A stretch of 64,000 bases of DNA from Vreelandella zhanjiangensis DSM 21076 (GTDB lineage: Bacteria > Pseudomonadota > Gammaproteobacteria > Pseudomonadales > Halomonadaceae): positions 124,001 to 188,000 of the forward strand of contig NZ_KB898648.1 in the NCBI RefSeq assembly GCF_000377665.1. The letters are read 5' to 3'. Every line of letters starts with the position of its first letter. Positions within the stretch are counted from its first letter, which is position 1. A model generated the notes under the pieces. The model worked only from the letters and a program-made list of their open reading frames with translations. It searched no databases and was not told the DNA's origin. Both the position numbers and the translations under genes were made by a program. Shown one piece after another: positions 35,965 through 44,296 of this stretch.

Positions 35965-36909
35965 ATGAACATATTGCGCCACTTCGATTTAAATTTGCTG
36001 CGGGTATTCATGACGTTAATGCATGAACGTCACGTAACCCGGGCGGCGGAAAAACTGCATTTAAGCCAGCCGGCGATAAGCCATGCGCTTAAGCGCCTGC
36101 GTGAGGCGCTGGATGATCCGCTGCTGGTGCGCACGGAACAGGGCATGCAGCCGACACCCCGGGCGCTTGCCTTGCTGCCGGTGGTTCAGCAGGCGTTGGC
36201 CATGTTGCAGGAGGGCTTGGCGCCTCCTGCAACGTTCGCGCCTTCCAGCAGCACGCGGCGCTTTACCCTGGCCACTACCGACTATTTTGAAGAGGTCATG
36301 TACCCGACGTTTCTCAGCCAGCTATTAAACTATGCACCAGGCATCAGCTTTTCCATTGAGCTGATTACCCCAGAGGTATTAAGCGAAGGACTGGAGCATC
36401 GCCAAGTCGATATGGTGGTGGGGTTGGATAGCCAGATCGAGCTACCGGGGGGCGTACTGAAAACGCCCTGGATGCAGGAAGAGTTGGTGTGTCTGGCGGC
36501 TTTGAACAATACCCACGTCGGTGATTCGCTGACCATTTTACAGTTTGCCGACGCGCTGCATGTAGAGCTTGCCGATATCAGCGGGCTGGGCCCGAGTAAT
36601 ATTGATAACTGCCTGGTGCAGCATAAATTGACCCGACGGGTGATTTCCAAAAACCTTAACTATATCGCTGCGGCGAGGGTGGTGGCGCTGACCGGGGCGA
36701 TCATGACGTTACCTCGGCAAATGGCCCAGCGCTTTAGCGCCATGTTGCCGGTACGCGTGGTAGAACCACCCAATGAGCTACCTGCGCTCAATATGACATT
36801 GATTGAGCATGGGCTGTATGCCAATGAGCCTTCTACCGTTTGGCTGCATCAGCAGCTAACCGAGTTTGCCAAAGCATTTAGCGAGCAGACATTTAGTGAG
36901 CAGGCATAG
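35965..36909 (+). CDS. LysR family transcriptional regulator
   Basis: A 314-residue regulator with N-terminal HTH (LLRVFMTLMHERHVTRAAEKLHLSQPAISHALKRLREAL) and a ligand domain of the NodD-like branch (RRFTLATTDYFEEVMYPTFLSQL). Divergent from agmatinase 160 bases away; polyamines or arginine-derived compounds could be ligands, but that is not shown. The extreme C-terminus ends FSEQTFSEQA, from a 15-base tandem duplication of the DNA. Confidence 0.9.
   Translation: MNILRHFDLNLLRVFMTLMHERHVTRAAEKLHLSQPAISHALKRLREALDDPLLVRTEQGMQPTPRALALLPVVQQALAMLQEGLAPPATFAPSSSTRRFTLATTDYFEEVMYPTFLSQLLNYAPGISFSIELITPEVLSEGLEHRQVDMVVGLDSQIELPGGVLKTPWMQEELVCLAALNNTHVGDSLTILQFADALHVELADISGLGPSNIDNCLVQHKLTRRVISKNLNYIAAARVVALTGAIMTLPRQMAQRFSAMLPVRVVEPPNELPALNMTLIEHGLYANEPSTVWLHQQLTEFAKAFSEQTFSEQA
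36875..36904 (+). repeat. 15-base tandem duplication at the end of the LysR gene
   Basis: Two adjacent copies of CATTTAGYGAGCAGR encode the repeated FSEQ(T/A) at the C-terminus, with two substitutions between copies. It looks like a recent in-frame duplication. Confidence 0.85.
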
Positions 36910-37074
36910 CATCGAACACGCGCCACAAGCGGCGTTTGGATCAGCGCGACAAGATTGGCATCTATCTTGCGCGATAATCCAAGTATCTTTGAAGCGTTGT
37001 TCGTATCACGCGTAACCGGATTACACTGAACGCATTTACTATCATCTTTTATAACAACAGCAAGGAGTTCGCCG

Positions 37075-38277
37075 ATGTCGCTAAATGTTCTGGTCATTGG
37101 GGCAGGCATGGGAGGTTTGAGCGCTGCGCTGGCGTTTCAGCAACACGGCCATCGTGTCAGCGTTATGGAGCGTGTCGAAGATATTCGGCCCATCGGAGCG
37201 GCCATTTCGCTTTGGTCCAATGGCGTCAAGGTGATGCACCAGTTGGGGCTGGGCACCACGATCGAGCGCTTGAGTGGCGACATGCAGCGTATGCGCTACC
37301 TGCGCCACGATGGCAAACTGCTCAGCGACTTCTCCTTAACGCCCCTGTATGACGACGTAGAGCAGCGCGCCTGCCCGATTGCGCGGGCGGCACTTCAGCA
37401 AACCCTGTTTGACGCCGTGGGCGCTGAAAATATTGAGCTAGGCCAGCACTGTGTGGATTACACAAGCGATGCCGATGGCGTGACCGCTTTTTTTGCCGAC
37501 GGCCGAGAGGTAACGGCGGATTTGTTGCTTGTGGCCGATGGCACGCACTCCAAACTGCGTAACAAGATCATCGGACGCCCTGTCGAGCGTCAGTATGTGG
37601 GCTACGTGAATTGGAACGTACGCGTGCCCGCCACTGATGAACTCGCCCCGCTGGATAGCTGGGATCAGTATGTCGGTGAGAGTAAGCGCGTTTCACTGAT
37701 GCCCATGGGCACCGGTGGCAACGCCGACGCAGAGCAGGAGTTTTACTGCTTCTTTGACGTTCCGCTGCCCGCCGACACACCTAATGAACCAGCGCGCTAT
37801 CGTGAAGAGCTGCGCGAGCATTTCTCGGGCTGGAGCGACGCCGTGCAGAGCCTGATCGAGCATTTTGACCCGGCGCGCATGGCGCGTGTCGAGATTCATG
37901 ATATTGAACCGCTGGAAACCCTGACCGATACCCGCGTGGCTTTGCTGGGCGATGCCGCCCACGGCATGGCGCCTGATTTAGGCCAGGGTGGCTGCCAGGC
38001 CATGGAAGACGCCTGGGTATTGGCGCAGGTGGTTCAAAAGGCTCTTGAGGATGTGCCAACGCCAAATGAGGCGCTGCGTCAGGCATTGGATAATTACAAT
38101 ACGGCGCGCGTTAAGCGGGTAGGGGAAATTGTGGCAAGAGCGCGCCAGCGTGCGGAAATGATTCATGGTCACACCCCGGCGCTCACCCAGCACTGGTATG
38201 ACGAGTTAAGCCGTGAAGATGGCCAGGGCGTGCGCGAGGGAATCAAAAAGACCATTCTGGGTGGCCCTTTAGGCTAA
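37075..38277 (+). CDS. hpxO: FAD-dependent urate hydroxylase
   Basis: Flavoprotein monooxygenase of 400 residues that closely follows Klebsiella HpxO: VLVIGAGMGGLSAALA at the FAD-binding N-terminus, PIGAAISLWSNGVKVM, YVGYVNWNVRVP, GESKRVSLMPMG (with the Arg that positions urate), ALLGDAAHGMAPDLGQGGCQAMEDA and the ending TILGGPLG. It uses NADH and O2 to turn urate into 5-hydroxyisourate. No hydroxyisourate hydrolase, OHCU decarboxylase or allantoinase gene lies in the window, so the rest of the pathway is elsewhere. An insertion of a few residues (TGGNADAEQE) before EFYCFFDVPLP distinguishes it from the Klebsiella protein. Confidence 0.92.
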   Translation: MSLNVLVIGAGMGGLSAALAFQQHGHRVSVMERVEDIRPIGAAISLWSNGVKVMHQLGLGTTIERLSGDMQRMRYLRHDGKLLSDFSLTPLYDDVEQRACPIARAALQQTLFDAVGAENIELGQHCVDYTSDADGVTAFFADGREVTADLLLVADGTHSKLRNKIIGRPVERQYVGYVNWNVRVPATDELAPLDSWDQYVGESKRVSLMPMGTGGNADAEQEFYCFFDVPLPADTPNEPARYREELREHFSGWSDAVQSLIEHFDPARMARVEIHDIEPLETLTDTRVALLGDAAHGMAPDLGQGGCQAMEDAWVLAQVVQKALEDVPTPNEALRQALDNYNTARVKRVGEIVARARQRAEMIHGHTPALTQHWYDELSREDGQGVREGIKKTILGGPLG

Positions 38278-38303
38278 AGCGCCCGGAAAGATAATCAAGG
38301 CGC

Positions 38304-38337
38304 ATAAAAATGGCGTGCTGTTATCCAGCACGCCATT
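38304..38337 (-). terminator. Terminator of the NRAMP-like gene
   Basis: Stem AATGGCGTGCTG / CAGCACGCCATT with a five-base loop; on the minus strand it is followed by TTTTTATG. Confidence 0.85.
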
Positions 38338-38362
38338 AATGTGAACGCCTAACGCCTAACGA

Positions 38363-39679
38363 TCAGTAAATAAAGCGTACGTAAATATAGCCCAGCGAAA
38401 GCAGCGTCAAGGTGGCGATTGCAAGCCAGCTCCACGCATTGATCAGACGTGAAGGGCGCAGTGCCAACGGCACGGTAGAACCGTTGGCCGTCAGGTGGTT
38501 AAGGGTGGCAAGAATGGGGCTTATCAAGAATGCCACCACCATCACAAAGTCCATAAACAGGCGGAAGCTGCCCATCAAGGTATACAGAATCACAATCGCC
38601 AATAACGACAGGCCCACCATGCACACCAAAAATGCCCGGCCGCCCTCAAGCGTGCGGGTCTCTTCCGTGTCAGCCTCGCGTGTAAACGTATAGTAAGAGG
38701 CCGTAATCATACGTGGGAAGCCGTCTAGCACGGTCAGAAGCGTGGTGAGCATGACGGTAAACGCGGATATACCCACGACCACGCCGCTCCACTCGCCTAA
38801 GGTGCTGGTGTAAAGGCTAATCACCTGGCTTGCAAACCCCACGGCGCCATCAGCGGGCGTAATCCCCTGGCTGTGCATGACCCCCGCGCCCATGATCACG
38901 AAACAGGCGGCGAGTACCGCGGCACCGATATAACCAATATTGAAATCGATCTTTTCAGCGGCAGTATCGCTGCGCATACCCTGGTTTTTATTGCGCGCTT
39001 CCGACCACAGCGAGTTCATGATCGCGAGCGTTATATCTGACGGCATCAGGCCTAGCACCGCCACCAGAGTAATGAAAGTAGCCGTGCTCCACAGCGGCGA
39101 GACGGCCGTTGCCGGGTAGAGCGTCCAGTCGACCAGCGGCACGGCGGCAAGCGCTGCAAACACGGTGGTCACGCTCAGAATGACGATAAACACCTTGTTG
39201 ACCCAATCCAGAAGCTTGTAGCCGCCGACAAAGGTGAGCGCGCAGCACAGCGCAATCAATATTACCGCTACCGTGGGCGGGCTTAGCGTCAAGGGAACAA
39301 TACTGCCCGCGAGACCCGCAGTGGTAATTGCAATGGCAGCAATAATGATCGCCGTGACAGGGATCTGCACCAGTGCAAAAAGGGCCACCACCGATTTTCC
39401 AAACGTCTGACGGTAACCTTCAACCAGTGACTTGCCCGTCACGCTGACATAAAACGGCCCAAAGAAGAAAGACGGATACTTAAGCAGTACTGCCAGCAGG
39501 ATAAAGCCCAAAAGCCCGATGCCATACTCAGCGCCAGCACGCGTTGACTGAACAACGTGGGAGGTGCCAATGGCTGCACCTGCAAATAAAAAACCGGGCC
39601 CGAGAGCCGCTAGATATTTGGCATACACTGACTTGGCTGGCGGAGAGGCCGTCAGCGTACTGGATTCTTGTGGGGGCAT
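38363..39679 (-). CDS. NRAMP-related transporter, non-canonical metal site
   Basis: A 438-residue membrane protein with eleven helices of the NRAMP fold. The first helix reads LGPGFLFAGAAIGTSHVVQSTRAGAEYG, so the metal-binding DPGN of true Mn/Fe transporters is replaced by GTSH, and the helix 6 motif MPH is MPS (GLMPSDITL). These changes suggest a different substrate or mechanism, as in NRAMP-related Mg2+ or other transporters. AAGGAG precedes the ATG. It is convergent with hpxO and behind its own terminator. What it transports is unknown. Confidence 0.85.
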   Translation of the reverse strand: MPPQESSTLTASPPAKSVYAKYLAALGPGFLFAGAAIGTSHVVQSTRAGAEYGIGLLGFILLAVLLKYPSFFFGPFYVSVTGKSLVEGYRQTFGKSVVALFALVQIPVTAIIIAAIAITTAGLAGSIVPLTLSPPTVAVILIALCCALTFVGGYKLLDWVNKVFIVILSVTTVFAALAAVPLVDWTLYPATAVSPLWSTATFITLVAVLGLMPSDITLAIMNSLWSEARNKNQGMRSDTAAEKIDFNIGYIGAAVLAACFVIMGAGVMHSQGITPADGAVGFASQVISLYTSTLGEWSGVVVGISAFTVMLTTLLTVLDGFPRMITASYYTFTREADTEETRTLEGGRAFLVCMVGLSLLAIVILYTLMGSFRLFMDFVMVVAFLISPILATLNHLTANGSTVPLALRPSRLINAWSWLAIATLTLLSLGYIYVRFIY

Positions 39680-40054
39680 GGCAGGCTCCTTGTGAGCGGG
39701 GTTTTGTTTAAATTTGATTATTGTTTTGTCGCGAGCAGGCTCGTGGGGGCGCTATGTTAGCCTAGTCGGGGGGCGCTTTCCTATGCGCGGCGTTATCCAC
39801 CTCGACTAAAATCCATACAGATGTCGCCAGGCTACCAAGTAACTTGCTTAAAGGGCATTGCTTGCGCCAGATCAGTCTCTAGACTGATATGTATTTATTG
39901 CGTCTTTCTGTGTCTGTACTGGAAAAGCTAGGCAAGGCATAGTCATAGCGGCCTGGCTAAGTGCGCACCGTTAGCTCGCTGGGCCGCGCGGGTAGAATGA
40001 TAAGCGGATAGGGTGATAAGCGAATAGGATGATAAAACGTTTAAGGGGCCGACG
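39680..40054. other. 375-base intergenic region with short direct repeats
   Basis: Divergent promoter region between the NRAMP-like gene and an unknown membrane protein gene. The only structure seen is the set of direct repeats next to the second gene. No small gene or RNA is recognised. Confidence 0.5.
39996..40037 (+). repeat. Imperfect 16-17 base direct repeats (TGATAAGCGNATAGG)
   Basis: Three successive units of the form ATGATAAGCGGATAGG, GTGATAAGCGAATAGG and ATGATAAAACG end 17 bases before the ATG of the following membrane-protein gene. They may be iterated regulator sites or a slippage product. Confidence 0.75.
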
Positions 40055-40705
40055 ATGTTAACTGTTTTTATCTATTTCATGATTTTTGTGGGCGTTACGG
40101 TCGCTCTTTATCAAGTTTACGAGGTTAATTACAACATTAACTTCGCCAATGACTTGAAGCTTTCAAGTGCTGATAAGGAGTATTTGAGTGAGCTAACTCA
40201 GAAGGCCAGTGCTGCCGAGCAAACCCATGATACGAGCGCTTTTAATCAGGCGGTCGTGCGGGCCTTTGGCCCAGGCCTTGCTCCTGAACTGGCGCTGGCG
40301 GCCTTTACGGAAGAGAAGCCGGGCACCTACGCTATTCCACTTCTGCGCCGCAGGCAGCAGCTTTATTTCAACGAAGAGATAAGCGTTCGTCACCTGCCGT
40401 TCTGGAAAGCCCGCCTGCCGAAATGGAATGCCCGCGTGTTGATGATCTCGCTGGTGATTATCAACAGCATGCTGGCGCAGTTTCTGGGTGGCATGAGCAT
40501 CTATACGCTGTTATACCCGTTCTCCTCAGCGACGTTTGTCTGGCTGAACGAGCCCGTGATTCTGATGCTGTTGACCTTTGTATTGACCTTAATCTCTCAC
40601 GGTATTTTTCGGCTGGATATGTATCTGCACGACCTGTATCAAATTGGCAAGCTTGCCCGGCAAACACCGGCAGGCAATCATCACCTGCATAGCCAAAATG
40701 CTTGA
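40055..40705 (+). CDS. Membrane protein of unknown function
   Basis: A 216-residue protein that I do not recognise. It has one hydrophobic helix at the N-terminus (about residues 2-20), a soluble stretch of about 105 residues (LSSADKEYLSELTQKASAAEQ and FGPGLAPELALAAFTEEKPG) and two further helices near 129-148 and 168-187, then a His-rich tail. Composition matches the flanking genes, so it is probably native. It is convergent with the MocR gene, with only four bases between stops, and no terminator separates them. Confidence 0.8.
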   Translation: MLTVFIYFMIFVGVTVALYQVYEVNYNINFANDLKLSSADKEYLSELTQKASAAEQTHDTSAFNQAVVRAFGPGLAPELALAAFTEEKPGTYAIPLLRRRQQLYFNEEISVRHLPFWKARLPKWNARVLMISLVIINSMLAQFLGGMSIYTLLYPFSSATFVWLNEPVILMLLTFVLTLISHGIFRLDMYLHDLYQIGKLARQTPAGNHHLHSQNA

Positions 40706-40709
40706 GTGC

Positions 40710-42131
40710 CTAAACCGAGGCCAGCATTTCCTTTAGCTGTTCCCCCAGTATTGCCATGGCCTCTTCGCTGCGCGGCGTCCACGGGTGGCCGTAGCTTAAG
40801 CGGGCACAATTTTGATATCCCTGGGTGGCAGAGAAGATAGGCCCAGGAGCGATACTGATCCCTTGCGCCAAGGCCATTTGAAACAGGCGCAGCGAGTCCA
40901 CCTGCTTGGGAAATTCAAACCACAGAAAGTAGCCGCCAGCCGGGCGGGTTGCCCGAGTCTCGGCTGGAAAATAACGCGCCGCCGCCGCAAGCATTTGCCC
41001 TTGCTGGGTTTTAAGCGCCAGGCGCAGCTTGCGCAAGTGCCGGTCGTAACCGCCGTGCTGAAGGTAATCGGCAATCGCCACTTGGGCTGGCACCGATGGC
41101 GAAATAGTCGTCATCAGCTTCAGGCGGGAGATGCTTTCCGCATAGCGCCCGCCGGCTACCCAGCCCACCCGATAGCCGGGCGCCAGGCACTTTGAAAACG
41201 AACCGCAGTGAATCACCAAACCATCATCGTCAAAGTGCTTAACCGGCGTGGGTGGCTTGTCACCAAAATACAGCTCCGCATACACATCATCTTCAATCAG
41301 CGGTACCTGATGCTTTTTTAACAGCGCATAAAGCGCCTGTTTTTTTGCATCACTCAGGCTTGCACCCAGCGGATTCTGCAAATGGCTCATCAGCCAGCAG
41401 GCCTTGATGGGATACTTGGCAAGGCTATCGGCTAACTTGTCCAGGTCGATCCCTTCCCGCGGGTGCACCGGAATCTCGACCGCCCTTAACTTTAAGCGCT
41501 CCAATACCTGAAGACTGGCGTAAAAGGCCGGGGACTCGATCGCGACAAGATCACCGGGCTGGGTCACGCACTGAAACCCAAGATTGAGCGCTTCCATGGC
41601 GCCATTGGTAATGACTAGTTCCTGGGGTGGTAGATGCACGCCCGCCAGCCGATAGCGCAGGGCAATTTGGCGACGCAACCCTGCATCGCCTGCGGTCATA
41701 TCGGCGATAATGGCGTTGGGAGAAAGCTCGCGCAGCCCTTTGGCCATGCTGCGGGCCAAGCGCGGCAGCGGGAACAGCTCGGGGCTTGGAAAGGCGGAGC
41801 CGAAGGGCACTGTTTCGATGTTCTGAAGTGAGCCCAGCACCGAAAAGACCAGCTCGCTAACCGCAATATCCGCCGTTTCAGGGTGGCCCTGGGTCATTTC
41901 AGGTTCGTTGAGAAAAAGCTTTGCCTGTTCGCGGACAAAATAGCCAGAGCGCGGGCGGGCAGCAATCAACCCCTGCTTTTCGAGCAGATAGTACGCTTGG
42001 AACACCGTCGAAGGGCTAATGGCATAGTGGCGACTTGCCTGACGAACGGAAGGCACGCGCTCACCCGGCGTCAGGACGCCACTGCGAATAAGCTCGGATA
42101 TTTCCTCGGCAAACCGTTCGTAGCGCTTCAT
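40710..42131 (-). CDS. MocR-type regulator (GntR HTH fused to aminotransferase domain)
   Basis: A 473-residue fusion: a GntR winged helix at the N-terminus (YERFAEEISELIRSGVLTPGERVPSVRQASRHYAISPSTVFQAYYLLEKQGLI) and a fold-type I PLP domain with the cofactor Lys in CGSFSKCLAPGYRVGW and SHLQNPLGASLS earlier. MocR proteins use PLP as a sensor group and control vitamin B6, GABA or taurine genes. The target is not evident, since neither neighbour is an amine or B6 gene. Confidence 0.93.
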   Translation of the reverse strand: MKRYERFAEEISELIRSGVLTPGERVPSVRQASRHYAISPSTVFQAYYLLEKQGLIAARPRSGYFVREQAKLFLNEPEMTQGHPETADIAVSELVFSVLGSLQNIETVPFGSAFPSPELFPLPRLARSMAKGLRELSPNAIIADMTAGDAGLRRQIALRYRLAGVHLPPQELVITNGAMEALNLGFQCVTQPGDLVAIESPAFYASLQVLERLKLRAVEIPVHPREGIDLDKLADSLAKYPIKACWLMSHLQNPLGASLSDAKKQALYALLKKHQVPLIEDDVYAELYFGDKPPTPVKHFDDDGLVIHCGSFSKCLAPGYRVGWVAGGRYAESISRLKLMTTISPSVPAQVAIADYLQHGGYDRHLRKLRLALKTQQGQMLAAAARYFPAETRATRPAGGYFLWFEFPKQVDSLRLFQMALAQGISIAPGPIFSATQGYQNCARLSYGHPWTPRSEEAMAILGEQLKEMLASV

Positions 42132-42180
42132 ATTTCCCTGCCGCTAAACAACAGCTTAAAAGGATACGCTAACCGCAGGC

Positions 42181-42218
42181 AAAAACCGATTGGCAGGCGA
42201 TCGTGATCCGCCAATCGG
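42181..42218 (-). terminator. Terminator of the FabF-like gene
   Basis: CCGATTGGC / GCCAATCGG stem; on the minus strand it is followed by TTTTTG. It lies between the fabF-like and MocR genes, 22 bases past the fabF-like stop. Confidence 0.82.
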
Positions 42219-42239
42219 GGTTTGCAGAGAGGTGGGGTA

Positions 42240-43505
42240 TTATACGCGGCTGATAATCAGCGCCGCATTGACGCCGCCAAAACCAAACCCGTTGCACAGC
42301 ACATGCTGAGTGGGCTGGGTGCGTGATGTTAGCGGGATAAAGTCTAGATCCTGCATATCTTCATCGCAGTGGGTCAGGTTAAGCGTGGGGGGCAGCTGGC
42401 CGGTGGTGGCGGACAGTGCTGAAAAAATACTTTCCACACCGCCAGCCGCGCCCAGCAGGTGGCCAGTGGACGACTTGGTTGAAGAGATGGGGATATTAGG
42501 CAGCGCACTACCAAACACGCGCCGTAACGCAGCAATTTCTGCCCGGTCGCCTACCGGCGTGGAGGTGGCGTGGGCATTGATATAGCCGATTTCCTCGGCA
42601 GATATCCCAGCCATTTTAAGCGCTGAATGAATCGCCGCCGCGGCGCCGTTGCCATCCTCAGGCCCGGCAGTAATATGGTGGGCATCGGCACTGGTACCGT
42701 AGCCGCTGATTACCGCCAGCGGCGTGGCGCCGCGCGCTTGTGCATGCTCAAGTGTTTCAATCACCAGCAGGCCCGCACCTTCGCCCATCACAAAGCCGTT
42801 ACGGGTGCTGTCGAAGGGGCGCGACGCGCTCTCTGGCTGTTCGTGCTCGGTGGAAAGCGCTTTAAGCGCGTTGAAACTCGCCAATGATAGCGGGTCGATA
42901 CACGCCTCGGCGCCGCCCACCAAGGCAACGTCAGCTTCACCGCTACGAATTAAGCGCATGCCGTCGCCAATCGCTTGAAGCCCCGCCGCGCAGGCGGTCA
43001 CCGGGCAACCCAGCGGGCCCTGAAAACCGTAACGGATCGACAGATTGCCTGCGGCCATATTGGCCAGAAACGCGGGTACGGTAAAGGGTGATACCCGACG
43101 ATAACCTTTCTGCTGTAACGTTGTCTGAGCTTCGGTAATCGTTGGGAAGCCGCCAATGCCTGAACCGACAATCGTCGCCGTGGCGCGCCTCTGGGCTTCA
43201 TTTTGAGGCTGCCAGCCTGCCTGTTCCAGCGCCTCTTTGGCGGCCGCCATGGCGTAAAGGCTGAACAGATCCAGTTTGCGGCGCTCTTTAACGTCTGCGA
43301 TATCATCCAGACGCAGGCCCGTTTCGGGATCATCAGTAGAATGCGCAACGGCTCCGGCAATTTTGATCGGAATGGCGTCGGTATCAAAGCGCGTGATCTG
43401 GCTAATGCCCGAGCGGCCTTCGATCAAGCGCTGCCATGTTGTCTTGACGTCGCACCCTAAGGGGCTGACCATACCCATGCCAGTGATAACAATAGGTGAA
43501 TGCAT
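42240..43505 (-). CDS. fabF: Beta-ketoacyl-ACP synthase II paralogue
   Basis: A 421-residue condensing enzyme with the complete Cys-His-His triad: Cys172 (VTACAAG), His312 (NAHATSTPVGD) and His349 (STKSSTGHLLGAAGG, with Lys344). The C-terminal gate GFGFGGVNAALI is also present. It elongates acyl chains with malonyl-ACP. It is not next to acpP, fabD or fabG, as the housekeeping fabF usually is, but is divergent from a TetR regulator, so it is likely an accessory FabF under separate control. The symbol denotes the family, not proof that this is the main copy. Confidence 0.9.
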   Translation of the reverse strand: MHSPIVITGMGMVSPLGCDVKTTWQRLIEGRSGISQITRFDTDAIPIKIAGAVAHSTDDPETGLRLDDIADVKERRKLDLFSLYAMAAAKEALEQAGWQPQNEAQRRATATIVGSGIGGFPTITEAQTTLQQKGYRRVSPFTVPAFLANMAAGNLSIRYGFQGPLGCPVTACAAGLQAIGDGMRLIRSGEADVALVGGAEACIDPLSLASFNALKALSTEHEQPESASRPFDSTRNGFVMGEGAGLLVIETLEHAQARGATPLAVISGYGTSADAHHITAGPEDGNGAAAAIHSALKMAGISAEEIGYINAHATSTPVGDRAEIAALRRVFGSALPNIPISSTKSSTGHLLGAAGGVESIFSALSATTGQLPPTLNLTHCDEDMQDLDFIPLTSRTQPTQHVLCNGFGFGGVNAALIISRV

Positions 43506-43575
43506 AGCGGCTCCTCAGTGCTTTAAATAAGCTTACGCTAGCATTGCGCATTATATGATCAAGATAATATTTAGC

Positions 43576-43598
43576 GGCACCATTTAGCTAGCGGTGCC
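43576..43598. promoter_or_regulatory. Candidate TetR operator
   Basis: Inverted repeat GGCACC-N11-GGTGCC in the fabF/TetR divergent promoter region, ending 15 bases before the TetR ATG. Confidence 0.45.
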
Positions 43599-43612
43599 AT
43601 GACGAGGTAAAC

Positions 43613-44263
43613 ATGCCTTATCCCAAAAGCCACAAGGCAAAAACCCGGGAGCGGATTCTGTCATCAGCGACAGAGCTGTTTAGTCGGTACGGGTTCAACA
43701 AGGTGTCTATTGGTCAGGTAATGACGCTGGCTAAAATGACCCACGGCGCTTTTTATGCCCATTTTGCCTCTAAAGAAGCGCTGTATGATGCCTCTGTGCG
43801 TAAAACCCTGGAGGGCAGTCGCGCAGCACGGCTGGTCAAAGGGCCGCTCTCCTTGCAGCATCTCACTGAGCTTGTATCCAACTACTGGAATCTGCAGGAA
43901 CTAGAGCGTAAGCAGCAACCGGGGCCTGAAGCGGTGCTGTTTAACGAGATAGGCAGCGAAAAAGCCGAAATCCGCACCATGTTTGAAGCGTCGTATTTAA
44001 GCATGAAGAAAATGCTCGAAACGCGCCTGCTCGCACTGAGTAAGCTAAAACAGCTACCCTTTGCCAATGACCGCAATATCATTGCCGACAAGTCGCGGGT
44101 GATTTTGGCCTCGTTGGTAGGCGCCGTCGCCATTGCCAAGAGCTTGCCGGGCGAAGAAGAGCGCCAGCATGTATTGATGGCCACCCAGCGCCAGATCCTT
44201 TTAATGCTTGGCGTAAGTGAAGGCGACGCTGAAGGTATGCTGCAAAGCGTGATGGCCCAATAG
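43613..44263 (+). CDS. TetR family transcriptional regulator
   Basis: A 216-residue repressor with the TetR HTH (ILSSATELFSRYGFNKVSIGQVMTLAKMTHGAFYAHFASKEALYDA) and a helical ligand domain. Divergent from the FabF-like gene, which is its likely target; acyl-CoA or fatty-acid ligands would fit but are not shown. GAGG stands upstream of the ATG. Confidence 0.92.
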   Translation: MPYPKSHKAKTRERILSSATELFSRYGFNKVSIGQVMTLAKMTHGAFYAHFASKEALYDASVRKTLEGSRAARLVKGPLSLQHLTELVSNYWNLQELERKQQPGPEAVLFNEIGSEKAEIRTMFEASYLSMKKMLETRLLALSKLKQLPFANDRNIIADKSRVILASLVGAVAIAKSLPGEEERQHVLMATQRQILLMLGVSEGDAEGMLQSVMAQ

Positions 44264-44296
44264 CCACGAGCATGTGTAAAGCCATTTTACCAAGCG

